From: Chara braunii
Lineage: Eukaryota; Streptophyta; Charophyceae; Charales; Characeae
Length of the DNA: 64,000 nt
Reading direction: 5' to 3'
Assembly: GCA_003427395.1 (NCBI GenBank)
Contig: BFEA01000013.1
Span: forward strand, 5,415,384 to 5,479,383
The notes under the pieces were generated by a model. That model was not told the origin of the DNA. It did no database searches and was given only the letters and a program-made list of their open reading frames with translations. The position numbers were made by a program, and so were the translations under genes. Each line of letters opens with the position of its first letter. The stretch's first letter is position 1. This document shows positions 11,973-22,508 of this stretch, piece by piece.

Positions 11973-12753
11973 AAGAACCCGAAGGTCTCGCAAAAGATCT
12001 CTCTTGTGGGTTTCCTTCTTCTCAGTCTGGGGCCTCTACGAGCTCCAGTTCGGGAAACACTTAGGGCCAGTAGAAGTTGTAGCTGCTTCTACTCTCGTTG
12101 AAGCGGGTGATGTCCCTTCCCCGCTTCAAGAGTTGGCCGAAGCTATTGACTCCTTAGTCACCCCGCAGACGCATCCGGACCCAACTATACTCTCTACGTT
12201 GGATGGGTCTAAAGCCTTAGAGAACCTTCAAGGTGAGTGGTTGGCAAGGGACCCTCGTGAGTCCTGGGTGGCACTAAGTAGAGGTCCTAGAGGAGAGCAC
12301 TTCGGTGTGAAAGTTGGTGTGGGTGGTCGCAAGTGCGGTGCCTTCGTAGACATTGGCTCCACGCGAAACTTCATAAGTCGCGAACGCGTTGAGAGACTGC
12401 ACCTAAAGGACCGGGTGCAATGCCTTAGTAGACCAGTAGCATCTACTTTGGCCAACAAAAAGCTCGTGATGGTGGAGGACTACGTTAAAGACGTGGTCTG
12501 CACTTTCTCCTACCCAGGAGGAGAGTTAAGTCATAAGATATCTTTCTTGGTGAGCGCCGATTTGCCTTTCGACATGTTGTTGGCCATATACTACGTCAAG
12601 ATTGCCAAGCCCCAGTTTGATTGGGACAAGAAAGTGTTGAAGCACGAATTCCCTATTGGGAGGACCGTTAGACTAGCTAAGTATAAAGTTAGTAGGTTGA
12701 TAGACTCCTATGGGTGTTTGTACGCTTCGGCCTTTTATAAGTATTACAAATAA
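11973..12753 (+). pseudogene. Aspartic protease region of element A pol
   Basis: The frame that runs to TAA at 12,753 holds a retropepsin-like domain. Its active-site loop reads AFVDIGSTRNFIS, where gypsy proteases usually have an Asp-Ser-Gly or Asp-Thr-Gly triad. The Asp is kept, but the middle residue is Ile. A hydrophobic SFLVSADLPFDMLLAIYY stretch matches the later conserved part (usually LPFD..LG..W), and its Gly is lost. The domain would normally cut the Gag-Pol polyprotein. This copy is probably inactive. Confidence 0.75.
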
Positions 12754-13110
12754 AACCAAGAGGAAGGTATGTACTTAGTCTATGTCTCTGCAAAAGGGGA
12801 GGCCGTTCAAACACCCCGAGAGATAGAGACCATCGTCACTAAGTACCTTGATCTGTTTGAGGAGCCTATTGGAGTCGTAGACAGGGAGATTGTCTATGCC
12901 ATATAGATCATCCCTGGTGGTATAACTATTACAAATAGAACCAAGAGGAAGGTATGTACTTAGTCTATGTCTCTGCAAAAGGGGAGGCCGTTCAAACACT
13001 CCGAGAGATAGAGACCATCGTCACGAAGTACCCTGATCTGTTTGAGGAGCCTATAGGAGTCGTAGACAGGGAGATTGTCCATGCCATATAGATCATCCCA
13101 GGTGGCAAAA
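12743..13110 (+). repeat. Tandem duplication of about 185 bp between protease and RT
   Basis: The stretch from AAATA(A/G)AACCAAGAGGAAGG to CATATAGATCATCCC occurs twice, offset by 185 bp (CCAAGAGG at 12,756 and 12,941). Both copies keep an in-frame TAG in CATATAG, so the stop was present before duplication. It repeats the RT-upstream linker of pol. Confidence 0.85.
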
Positions 13111-14488
13111 TACCGAAAGGGAGAATCCATAGGATGGCTCCGACGGAGTTGGACAAATTGAAAGAGCTCACAGAGAAGGGTTGGATTCAGCCTAGCACCT
13201 CCCCCTTTGGCTCACCAGTCTTATTTGTTCCAAAGAAAGGGGGAACACTAAGGATGTGCATTGATTGTAGAGGCCTCAATGCCATCACCGTTAAGAACGC
13301 AGAGCCTCTGCCACGCATCGACGACCTATTGGATAGGGTGTAGGGGTGCAAGTACTATACCAAGATAAACTTGAAATCCGGCTACGATCAGATTGCCATA
13401 AGACCAGAGGACCAGCACAAAACCGCATTCCAAACCAGGTACGGTCTGTACGAGTTTGTGGTGATGCCCTTTGGCCTTTGCAATGCGCCGGGTACATTCC
13501 AAAACGCCATGAATAGGATCTTCCATAACTACTTAGATAAGTTCGTTGTCGTGTACCTCGGCGACATACTTATCTTTAGTAAGACTTTTGAGGAGCATGC
13601 TCAGCATGTAGACAAGGTCCTCGGCGACATACTTATCTTTAGTAAGACTTTTGAGGAGCATGCTCAGCATGTAGACAAGGTACTCTCACTCCTTCGGCAA
13701 CACAAGTATAAGATAAAAGCAGAAAATTGCGAGTTCCGTCACACTCGAATCTTGTACTTGGGTCATGAAGTATTTGTCGATGGGATTAGGCCTGAAGATG
13801 CGAAGGTGGCTAGCATTAGGGACTGGCCACGACCCCAGTCTGTGACTGAGGTTAGATCATTCTTGGGAATGTGTGGATATTACCGCAATTTCGTAAAGAA
13901 TTATAGTACGATTACATCTCCCTTCAAAAATCTAACTCGACTTGACACACCATGGGACTAGATGGACGAGTGCGAGGCAGCTTTCAAGCGTTTGAAGCAT
14001 GCCCATACAACATTGCCACAGTGCTGGCTCAACAGGAAAGGAAAAAGTTGAGACCGGTCGAGTACATGAGCAAAAAGGTGCCATCAAAGGAGTTGGCAAA
14101 GTCGACCTATGAGAGGGAACTCTATGCTCTCTACAAGACACTCGTCCACTTGAGGCACTATCTGTTAGGAAGGTTCTTCTACTTTAGAACTGACCATCAG
14201 ACCCTCAAGTGGATCAAGACCCAACCAGTTCTCTCCGATGCACTCGAACACTGGATTGAAGTCATAGATCAGTATGACTTCAAACTACACTATGTGAAGG
14301 GAGAGTACAACAAGGTTGTGGATGCGTTGTCTAGAAGGGCAGATTACCTAGGTGCGCTGATTTATGAGTTTGGCTTTTCTGAGGATGTGACTCGATCCCT
14401 GGGGAAGCCTACAAGGAAGATCCCGTCACGAGGGACATCATCAACAAACTGCAGGCCAAAGACAAGGCCACTTTTGACGAGTTTGTGA
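13110..14488 (+). pseudogene. Reverse transcriptase and RNase H of element A
   Basis: The RT fingers and palm are recognisable in order. [15 protein letters not shown] and [13 protein letters not shown] come first. A TAG at 13,341-13,343 follows. Next is motif A as TKINLKSGYDQI (the catalytic Asp of KIDL is Asn), then [16 protein letters not shown], then the active-site box as VVYLGDILIFS (YLDD changed to YLGD). RNase H follows, with YERELYAL, FRTDHQTLKW and DALSRRAD near 14,340. A frame change at about 13,950 separates the RT from RNase H. The two catalytic changes, the stop and the frameshift make this non-functional. The family copies RNA into DNA and removes the RNA strand. Confidence 0.85.
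13557..13682 (+). repeat. Exact-looking 63-bp tandem duplication over the RT active site
   Basis: The 21-codon unit beginning LGDILIFSKTFEEH is present twice in frame (13,557-13,619 and 13,620-13,682). It duplicates the mutated YLGD box and the helix after it. Both copies carry the same Gly for Asp change, so the duplication followed that mutation, or an assembly error copied it. Confidence 0.85.
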
Positions 14489-15450
14489 TGGTGGATGGGT
14501 TACTCTTTCTTGAAAAGGCAGGGTTTAAAAGGTTAGTTGTTCCATCTAGGGAGATTTTGCATAGTTTATTTTTAGGCGAGCGTCACGATGCAACGGGTCA
14601 TTTTGGCTACAAAAAGACTAGTGCTAATTTAGTACAACGATTCTGGTGGCCTAACATGCTAGACGATGCAAAGAAGTACGTACAGACCTGTCACGTCTGT
14701 CAGCGGGACAAGCCGCGGACTCAAGCTCCGCTTGGGTTACTCAAGCCTCTACCCATTCCTGCTGGCCCAGGGCAGAGCATCTCCATGGACTTCATGAATA
14801 CTCTCGTGACCAGCAAGAATGGCAAAGGCACATCTGCGTCATAGTAGATAGGTTCACTAAATACGCTAGACTAATTGCCATGCCGGAGACTGCCAGGACT
14901 GCGCACGTCGTTAAGTTGTTCATGGACAACTGGGTGCGTGACTTTGGACTGCCAAAGACCATTGTTGGTGATAGAGATGTCCGGTTTACCAACCAGATGT
15001 GGAAGAAGGCCGCTGAACAGATGGGCAGCCATCTTCAGATGACTTATGGGAATCATCCCGAAGCAAATGGGCAGGCTGAACAGATGAACCGTGTGGTGCA
15101 GCATCTGCTGAGGCATTACATCAAGCCCAGCCAGGATGACTGGGATGAGAAACTACCTCTCATCGTCAGTCTATACAGTAATGCTGTACACAGCACCACC
15201 GGCGCCAGTCCTAATCAACTGCATTTGGGATGGAAGCCTAGATCTGCTCTAGACTTCCTCCTGCGTGAAAACACGAACTGCGACAACTCCTGGAATCATT
15301 GACATTGGTGTCCAGTATGAGAAATTGTTGCAGCAGACTGTCGAACACATCAAGAAATCACAGGAAGCTATGATTGCTCCTGAGAACAAACGTCGCCGAC
15401 AATCCACATTTCAGGTAGGGGAACGTGTCCGGGTCAAGGCTAGTGAGTAG
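14485..15450 (+). pseudogene. Integrase of element A (zinc and catalytic domains)
   Basis: The zinc-binding HHCC module reads ERHDATGHFGYKKTS then CHVCQRDKP. The catalytic core has the first Asp in SISMDFMN, the second in VGDRDVRFT and the Glu in PEANGQAEQMNR, so the D,D-35-E set is present. A frame change near 14,840 splits the core, and another near 15,290 separates the C-terminal part. This enzyme would insert the element DNA. RNase H lies upstream and the tail domain downstream. Confidence 0.8.
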
Positions 15451-15480
15451 GGACAGGAGTTTTGCATCTCTCGGACACTA

Positions 15481-15816
15481 ATGCCTCAGTATTTCGGTCC
15501 CTGGGAAGTCTTAGACATTGTGGGGAATGATTTGGATGGTCCCTCGTACGTCATTCGTATCCCTGGTCACGTACGCACATACCCTGTTTTTCACGCCTCA
15601 AAGCTTGAATCTTTCGCTGAGACAGCACAGTTCCCATCACGGAGATCTATGCTGCCCCCAACCACGGATGGCCATGTGGACGTCGACGATATCCTGGATC
15701 ACAGAGACATCCCTGTTCCCAAGCCACCTGGCAGAGGAAGACCTCCTAAACCTGCAAGGGTGTACAAAGTACATTTCAGCCATCATACTGATCCTAAGGA
15801 AGATCAATGGATTTGA
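15481..15816 (+). pseudogene. C-terminal tail of element A integrase, chromodomain-like
   Basis: The frame begins with the GPWEVLD...YVIRIP beta-barrel typical of the integrase C-terminus (GPF-like), then TYPVFHASKLE. VDDILDHRDIP and GRGRPPKPARVYKVHF follow. The VDDILDHR plus RVYKVHF pattern resembles the first strands of a chromodomain, but the usual W.GY..E..TWEP end is replaced by TDPKEDQWI. It may help target integration. It is followed by the polypurine tract. Confidence 0.65.
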
Positions 15817-15919
15817 AGGGAGGAACTTGTCAATACAGCTCCTCAGATCGAGGCAGATTATGAAAAGAAACTGAAGGCGAAGGCACCAGCATGAAGCATC
15901 TCAGGGGACTTTCGAAGCT

Positions 15920-15932
15920 AAGGGGGATGGAA
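15920..15932 (+). promoter_or_regulatory. Polypurine tract of element A
   Basis: AAGGGGGATGGAA lies immediately before the 3' LTR start (TGTAAGG). It is where plus-strand DNA synthesis would be primed. Confidence 0.85.
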
Positions 15933-17019
15933 TGTAAGGAACGAGGCCTCAAGGGGCCCTATCAGACATCACATGTTCTGGGCTAACGCCCCAGCAAGCC
16001 GAGTGCCCGCCCTAAGTGAAGGCGGGCCTGAATATTCGTCAAAGGCCAAATTTTGACATTTCCATATGTGGGTATTCAGGCTCTCACAGCACGCCAGTTG
16101 GTTGGGTAGACGCGTGAGCCTCACTAAGCTGCGTCGTACAGTTGGCCCAGGCCTTGACAGTTGCTCCTGGGCACATACACACAAAGCAGGGCCGATACAT
16201 TGGGAAGCAAGCCATCGGCCTTTGGAAAAGCAGTACTGCCGACGCAGCTGGGAGCCCCGCACAGATGCAGCAAACAGCCCAAGTCCGGAGACTCAGACCG
16301 TGCCCAACTGAAAAGGGCGGGGGCCCTTAACTGTAGTCTCGGGCCTGGGCGCAGGGTCTGAGGCCCAACCGGAAGCTACTGGACGCTTCCAGCCAGGCCA
16401 CACGCAGCATTCAGGAGGCTGCCACTTACATAAAAGAAGTGAGGCAGCCTGAGCCAGGCATTCTGGCCAGTACAGGCAATGTGGAAGTGCTGCTGCGCTA
16501 TCGCTTGATGCTGAGCTGCGGCCAAGGGCGCTGACGGGGCACATAGCGGTGAAGTGGGGCGCTGCAGGGCAGCGGGGTGCAGGCAGCCATAGCCGGGCTG
16601 CTGGGCGCCAGGGGGTAATGAGGTCGATCGGGTGGTCTTCAGGGAAGGAGGCTAGTGTGGGGTAGTCAAGGTCTGACTGAGGGTGACGAGATACGTACCT
16701 GGTGCATGAAGAGAGGTCGGCTATGGTGTTGACAGTCATGTGCATTGGTCTTCGAGAGTCGAAGTGAGCCTGTTGCGTGAACCAGCTGTAGGTAGGATAT
16801 TCGGGTAGAGTAGGCTGGGCGCTGGACGCCAGACAGAGAGGAGCGACTTTGGATACTGTGTTGGTGTGGCCTACGAGCCTGAACATTTGCTCATTACTTC
16901 ATTGTATTGCTCTATATGGATGGTTTCTCTGTGCATTTTGCACCCTCTGGTTGGACACGACTACCTGGACATCTGTGTCAACGTGGTTTTCTGTATATCG
17001 TTCACACATATTCCTTCCA
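15933..17019 (+). repeat. 3' LTR of element A
   Basis: It starts TGTAAGGAACGAGGCC and ends TTCCTTCCA, paired with 2,010-3,088. Differences include the start (TGTA against TGTG), the end (CCA against GCA) and extra TATTCGGGTAGAGTAGG near 16,799. The TATA-like CATAAAAG is at about 16,429. Confidence 0.85.
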
Positions 17020-17224
17020 AGGGGATTGGTTGCGCAGATGGAAAACGAAAAGAGTGATATTGAGAGAAGGGAGGCCTCTTCAGCCCTGCTGCAGGGTGCC
17101 CGAGGACTGCTGACCGCCTAGCCTCCCTTCATCCCTGCCAGAAGCAGCAGTGTGACTTGTGTAGCTCACGCCCTGGTCCTTCATGTCCTTCATGTCCTCA
17201 GTGGTGTGCGGCCGCTTCATGTTG
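17020..17224. other. Short spacer, no gene seen
   Basis: Purine-rich then mixed sequence between the element A LTR and the next repeat module, with a duplicated TCCTTCATG near 17,178-17,195. Nothing recognisable is encoded. Confidence 0.35.
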
Positions 17225-17323
17225 CACCACCATCAAGTGTATTATCTGTCCAAATCAGTTTCATATCTGATCCTTGGTCCATCGAGACAATTTAACAAAA
17301 AGAAAAAAAAAGAAACGGAAAAT
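17225..17323. repeat. Copy of the GA-module repeat (without its GA run)
   Basis: CACCACCATCAAGTGTATTA, then CATATCTGATCCTTGGTCC, then an A-rich run ending GAAACGGAAAAT. The same ending occurs at 20,750-20,761. LINE sequence begins directly after it. Confidence 0.7.
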
Positions 17324-19768
17324 GTGTCAGTGAGGCAAGGCGACCCGCTCGCTCCCTCAATCTTCCTCTTTGTGATGGAAACCATTGCCTCTTTCCTACG
17401 GAAGGACCCGTCCATTCATAGACTCCCAGAAGTCAATGTAGGAACAGCGCACCATTTCAGCTTTCCGACAGTTATTTTGTTTGCGGATGACATGACAGTG
17501 CTGATTAGAGCATCAGACTCGTCCTTTAAAGCACTGTCCAGGGCAATGGAAGCCTTCAGATTGGCATCAGAAATGAGAATCAACTGGACAAAGACTATAG
17601 GTTGGTGGTTGTCTGACGAACAAATCTCGAAATTACAAGGACAGGAGGCTGACATGACCTGGGAAACACCGGAAACCCCTACCCGCTATCTTGGCATTTT
17701 CTTGACAAGGGACGGACTGGCGCCCCAGATGGCCCAGAATGTGCTGTCAAAGCAGCTAATCAAGATGGTAAGATGGAGGGATACTTTTACCTCACTGTTC
17801 GGTCGGGTTTTAACGCTCAACACGTCAGTGTTTTCTATAATGTGGTACATTGCATCTGTATGGACAATTCCGGATGAATCTCTAAAGGAACTAAATCGGG
17901 TAGCAAGAACATACCTCTGGACGGGCAACCCGAATAAAGGAAGCTGTATCCCCAAAATTGCATGGCATTACATCTCAAGAAAACCCATACAAGGGGGTTT
18001 AGGTGTAATCGACCCAAAGTGTGAAACGAGAGCCCTTCAAGTCAAATGGATAGTCCGGCTGCTGATGAAGCCAGGCACGGCGTGGAACAAACTGGCCCTG
18101 GACAGCATTAGGGAGCTAGCCCCGGTACCATCACCCAGCAACATGACAGGATTATTCTGGGTAATGAACAAGGAATGGTCATTAAAGAACATGAGAAGAC
18201 GGTCCAGGAGAGGAATAGAACAGGACCCAGCCAACGGGCAAACCCCGTATTGGACGGCTATCATCCGGATCTGGAGGGAAATAATGCCGAAAAAGACCAA
18301 CCGACTGAAATAAAAAGACGAGGTACTAAGACAACCTCTTTTTGCAATGAATGGCTGGGATCCGACAGTGACGAACCCTTGTTTTTAGACCACAAATGGC
18401 TGTCATGGGTAAAGAATGGCATATGGAGGATTAACCACTTGTGGAACGAAGAAAAGAAGGATTGGATAACGGAACAGGAATTGGAAGGATGTCTGAAGGG
18501 TTGCCATAGAAGAGGCCTGAACCGACAGTACATCATCAATCTGATCCCTCAAGACGGGAAAGATATACTGGCACAAGAAGAGGACTGGAGAAGTGGAGAC
18601 TGGGGGGTCAAGGTGCAGGAAAACCCTCCGTCAAGGGCCTTTCAGTTTTCACATTCACAACAAGGTGCGACTACACAAGCCGTGTTCACCTCTTTTCTGG
18701 TTACACACTCCAGAGACGGAATGCCGTCGATCATAAACACCAATGTAGAAACCGTAATCATGGAGGGTTTTCTGCTCAGGAAAGTAAGAGTTTTAGGTAC
18801 GTGGCCGAAAAGTATCTACAGATCTCATACGGCACTGCGTAACTTGGAGTTCGACCCAGGGGAGTGGACATGGAAACCAGACAAGAAGGCAAATGTTAAC
18901 AAACGCACACCCATACAAGACTACACGGTCAAACGAGGTTATAAATTAATGTTAAAAACAAAAGACCCTGAACCGGTTATCAAAGCCAGGTGGCAAAGAC
19001 TGTTAGGTCAGGAAGCCGACAGCATCACGCAAATTCCGTGGAAAACCTACAAAGCGATCAGACCTATCAAAATCAGAAGCTTCCAGTGGCTAATAACATA
19101 TGCAGCCCTGCCAGTCAATCAATGGCTACATATCAGGCGGAAAGGTTCCAACCCAGAAAGTTCTGATGTATGTAAGGTGTGTACAGAACGTAACAGAAGA
19201 CATAACACATTGTTTAGTTCACTGTAGGGAGGCGACGAAGTATTGGGCAGAAGCCGTGACCCTCTGGAACTCCCTTTTATCTTCCCCTTTTCCTGAAAAA
19301 CCCATCCAAGTCCTTCTTCTTATTAACATTCCCCAACAACTCCGGAAAGTGGAAAAAGTCTGGTTCGGGATGATCAGGAAAGTGACCCTTTGGGTCATAT
19401 GGAAGGAGAGATGCAGCAGAACGATCGAAGAAATATCCAACCCTCGTGAATTGGTCTGGGCGGAGACGAAAACAATGATTCAGGCGGAGATTCTTTGCAG
19501 GTGGCGGANAATCAAACAGTCATGGTCCGAAGATGAGGAACAACGAAACAAAGCCAGACGGAATTTCAGTAAAATCTGGTTGATCGACGACAAAGTGGCT
19601 GAACTGAAGGACGACAACATACGTTGGAAGGACTGGCATGTTTCAAATGCAGGGGGAAGAGAGGGGCAACAGAGTACAACACAGGGACAAGGCTCCCCAT
19701 TGTCAGATTCTGAAGGCGGATACCATGAACGGAGCTTGCAAAGGAAATCTCAGCACAAACGGCTGTAA
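17324..19768 (+). pseudogene. 5'-truncated LINE ORF2 (reverse transcriptase and zinc finger)
   Basis: This is the second half of a non-LTR retrotransposon polymerase. It enters in the RT at VRQGDPLAPSIF. The active site FADDMTVLI follows, then TRYLGIFLT, then the thumb and connection region (IPKIAWHYISRKP, QGGLGVIDP). The C-terminal zf-RVT region reads FQWLITYAALPVNQWL, with CKVC at about 19,170 and THCLVHC after it. The endonuclease and the front of the RT are absent, as expected for 5' truncation during target-primed reverse transcription. Frame changes at about 18,300 and 19,215 and a single N at 19,509 break the reading frame. No poly-A tail is visible before the gap at 19,941. Confidence 0.85.
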
Positions 19769-19940
19769 GCAAAGGAATTTCATGCCAGTTCTAAGGTGGA
19801 GATCTCGGAGAACAGGAACACAGACTTAGGGTTCAGGATCTAAGGCTTGACGGTTGATCTCTCTAAAGGGGAAGAGAAGTATGTAGAGGGATAACAGGTC
19901 GTCTAGGACGGGCTCTTTCCAAAAGTAACTGGTGCCATCC
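19769..19940. other. LINE 3' end or flank
   Basis: 172 bases between the LINE stop and the sequence gap. They could be the LINE 3' untranslated region. No further motif is seen. Confidence 0.3.
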
Positions 19941-20605
19941 NNNNNNNNNNNNNNNNNNNNNNNNNNNNNNNNNNNNNNNNNNNNNNNNNNNNNNNNNNNN
20001 NNNNNNNNNNNNNNNNNNNNNNNNNNNNNNNNNNNNNNNNNNNNNNNNNNNNNNNNNNNNNNNNNNNNNNNNNNNNNNNNNNNNNNNNNNNNNNNNNNNN
20101 NNNNNNNNNNNNNNNNNNNNNNNNNNNNNNNNNNNNNNNNNNNNNNNNNNNNNNNNNNNNNNNNNNNNNNNNNNNNNNNNNNNNNNNNNNNNNNNNNNNN
20201 NNNNNNNNNNNNNNNNNNNNNNNNNNNNNNNNNNNNNNNNNNNNNNNNNNNNNNNNNNNNNNNNNNNNNNNNNNNNNNNNNNNNNNNNNNNNNNNNNNNN
20301 NNNNNNNNNNNNNNNNNNNNNNNNNNNNNNNNNNNNNNNNNNNNNNNNNNNNNNNNNNNNNNNNNNNNNNNNNNNNNNNNNNNNNNNNNNNNNNNNNNNN
20401 NNNNNNNNNNNNNNNNNNNNNNNNNNNNNNNNNNNNNNNNNNNNNNNNNNNNNNNNNNNNNNNNNNNNNNNNNNNNNNNNNNNNNNNNNNNNNNNNNNNN
20501 NNNNNNNNNNNNNNNNNNNNNNNNNNNNNNNNNNNNNNNNNNNNNNNNNNNNNNNNNNNNNNNNNNNNNNNNNNNNNNNNNNNNNNNNNNNNNNNNNNNN
20601 NNNNN
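19941..20605. other. Assembly gap (665 N)
   Basis: All bases are N. Any open frame through it is an artefact. Confidence 1.
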
Positions 20606-20613
20606 GCACACGT

Positions 20614-20668
<55 letters not shown>

Positions 20669-20762
20669 TTGACCCTCCCCTACAATCAAGTGTGTGTTCC
20701 ACATTTGATCCGTGGTCCGTTGGGACCTTGAGACACACACACAAAAAAAAGAAACGGAAAAT
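20606..20762. repeat. Copy of the GA-module repeat with (AG)n run
   Basis: CACACGTGAGAGAAAG leads into an (AG)n run of about 48 bp. ACCCTCCCCTACAATCAAGTG, CATTTGATCCGTGGTCCG and an A-rich tail ending GAAACGGAAAAT follow. The module order matches 1,020-1,765. Confidence 0.75.
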
Positions 20763-22017
20763 CCGGTCGTGCACTGATCAGTTTAACGGAGACTGTGAGG
20801 ATACGAGCCCTTGGCATGCCCGTATTGGGCGCTCGCTGCAAGAATCGTGCCCACCCTTACTGAAGGTGGGCGCTGCATTTCAAGAGAGGCCGGAAGATTG
20901 CAAAATTTGACAGCCTTTGCAGAGGCCAGACAGTTGCCTCGCTCCAGTTGGTTACATGGGCCCTGCTCGCGAAGATTAGAATTTTTGGGAGCCTTCTAGG
21001 CTCATGTACTCAAGCCTTGGGTGGTTGGGTGCATCCAACTGCTGCAGGCCCAGGCCACCGTCTGAACAGGCCTTGGTGCAGCCCAAAGTGAAGCTACTGG
21101 GCACGCGCACGGGCCAGTCCAGGCAGTCATCGTACCTGGCCACTTTCCATTTGGGAAAGAGCCAGGCTACGGACAAGGCATTCGGGCACTTGGTTGTTCA
21201 AGCAGCGGCACTACTGGAGCGATTGCTCGCGCCTGCCTGCTAAGCTAGCGCTGGTGCCTGGGCGTCAGATGAAGGAAGGGCAAGCAGCGCGATAGCCCAG
21301 CCTCCAGAGCCGGCTTGGGCTTGGTAAGTGCCAGCGGGGTAAGGTGGGCGGTGATGTGAGAGCACGCACCTGGTTGTTGTGGAGGTCTGCATGAGCGACA
21401 TTTGCATGTACTTCGGTTGCTGCTGCTGACATCAACTGGTTGCTTTGTCATTTGAGTAGGATAGCGTGGTAGCTATAGGTTCGTTGTCTGGGCGCTGAGC
21501 GCCATCAAGAGGAGGATCTTCGATTATATTGTGGTCGTGGTGAGAGTATCCTTTCATTGAGCATTGAGTTTGCTGCTTTGGTTCTCCTTCAGTGTTACAT
21601 CAGTGCATTTCAGCTTTCTGGATAGCTTTCGACTACCTGGCTTTATTTTGCAATCTGGAATTCTGTCATATATCTTTATTGCTCATTTTTCCTTGCAAGA
21701 CCTTAAACCACTAGTACTGCTGCCAGTGTTGGGAAAAAGGGGAAAGTGGCAGTTTTCCCAAACTCCTAAAAACTCGGAGGCCGGGGCCGACAACGGACGC
21801 CATTGATAAATCTGATTGGCGGCCGTCGTTTCGTTTCGGCTCCGAAAAGGTCGGAGGCCCACCTGAGGCCCGCTATTTTCCCACTCGGCAAAGGTACTAG
21901 ACCTAGTGGTTAAAAAAAAAAAAAAAAAAAAAACCGAAAGCACGAGTTTGCGATTTTGGGAAGGGAAAAAAAAAGGGAGCGCAGCGGGCGCGAGCACGCA
22001 CGCAGTCACAAGATGAA

Positions 22018-22018
<1 letters not shown>
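20763..22018. other. Gene-free stretch, LTR-like wording
   Basis: The sequence is GC-rich, with TGGGCGCT and CAGGCC words like those in the element A LTRs. A poly-A run lies at about 21,914-21,933. No reading frame resembles a protein I know. Confidence 0.35.
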
Positions 22019-22113
<95 letters not shown>

Positions 22114-22250
22114 GGTAGGCAGGATACGGACGGAGCACTCCCGCACTTGATCAGGATGGTTTATCAGGACCAATTAAAAAGAAGGGGAAAAAAAGTGGAA
22201 AATCCACAAGCGTGTGCGCGCACCAGAGAGAGAAAGAGAGGTATCAAGTA
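22019..22250. repeat. Compound (CA)n(GA)n microsatellite and GA-module copy
   Basis: A (CA)n run of about 29 bp passes directly into a (GA)n run of about 60 bp (to about 22,110). CGCACTTGATCAGGATGG, ATCAGGACCAATTAAAAAG and GTGTGCGCGCAC then lead into a second short GA run. This is again the module order seen at 1,020-1,765. Confidence 0.75.
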
Positions 22251-22274
22251 CTATCAACCTCTTTGTTTTTTTTG

Positions 22275-22508
22275 GCCAACATTCCTTCTTTATTTCGGGT
22301 GTAGCCGCAACAGGTTTCCTAGTTTGTAAACAGTCTGTTAGTGATCTAGTGTCTACGTCAGTTTGCATAGTTGAAAATTTGTTTCTCTTGGCAAAGATTC
22401 CTTCTTTATTGTGGGCGTAGCCACAACAGGTTTCCTAGTGTGCGATAAACAGTCTGTTAGTGAAATAGTGTCCAACTCAGTTTGCAGAGTTGAAAATGTG
22501 TTCTCAGG
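22275..22508. repeat. Tandem duplication, period about 116 bp
   Basis: ATTCCTTCTTTATT recurs at 22,281 and 22,397. Each copy continues with GGTTTCCTAGT, CAGTCTGTTAGTG and AGTTGAAAAT. No coding sense is seen. Confidence 0.8.

Larger units (their letters stand above)
2010..17019 (+). mobile_element. Element A: LTR retrotransposon, Ty3/gypsy, both LTRs present, coding regions dead
   Basis: The element is bounded by two matching LTRs of about 1.08 kb (2,010-3,088 and 15,933-17,019). A primer-binding site follows the first LTR and a purine tract precedes the second. The interior order is gag, protease, reverse transcriptase, RNase H, integrase, then a chromodomain-like tail. This is the gypsy order, because integrase follows RNase H. 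Total length is about 15 kb. The 7.2 kb between primer site and gag is much longer than usual and holds foreign retroelement pieces, so nested insertion is likely. The flanking pentanucleotides do not form a clear target-site duplication. Stops, frameshifts and catalytic-residue changes show it cannot encode its own proteins. Confidence 0.85.

Noticed and set aside
2005-17024. Target-site duplication for element A
   Set aside because: CCGGG before the left LTR and AGGGG after the right LTR do not match, so no duplication is claimed.
17183-17323. Start of the LINE protein at the ATG at 17,183
   Set aside because: The first 47 codons translate the GA-module repeat. Homology to reverse transcriptase begins only at about 17,324.
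20606-20760. Long Ser-Leu or Arg-Glu rich reading frames at GA/CT microsatellites here and at 1.1-1.8, 22.1, 38-39 and 42.6 kb
   Set aside because: They are translations of dinucleotide or trinucleotide repeats and have no other protein features.
19826-20774. 300-codon reading frames across the gap (and 430-485 codons across 51,551-52,235)
   Set aside because: They are open only because N positions contain no stop codons.
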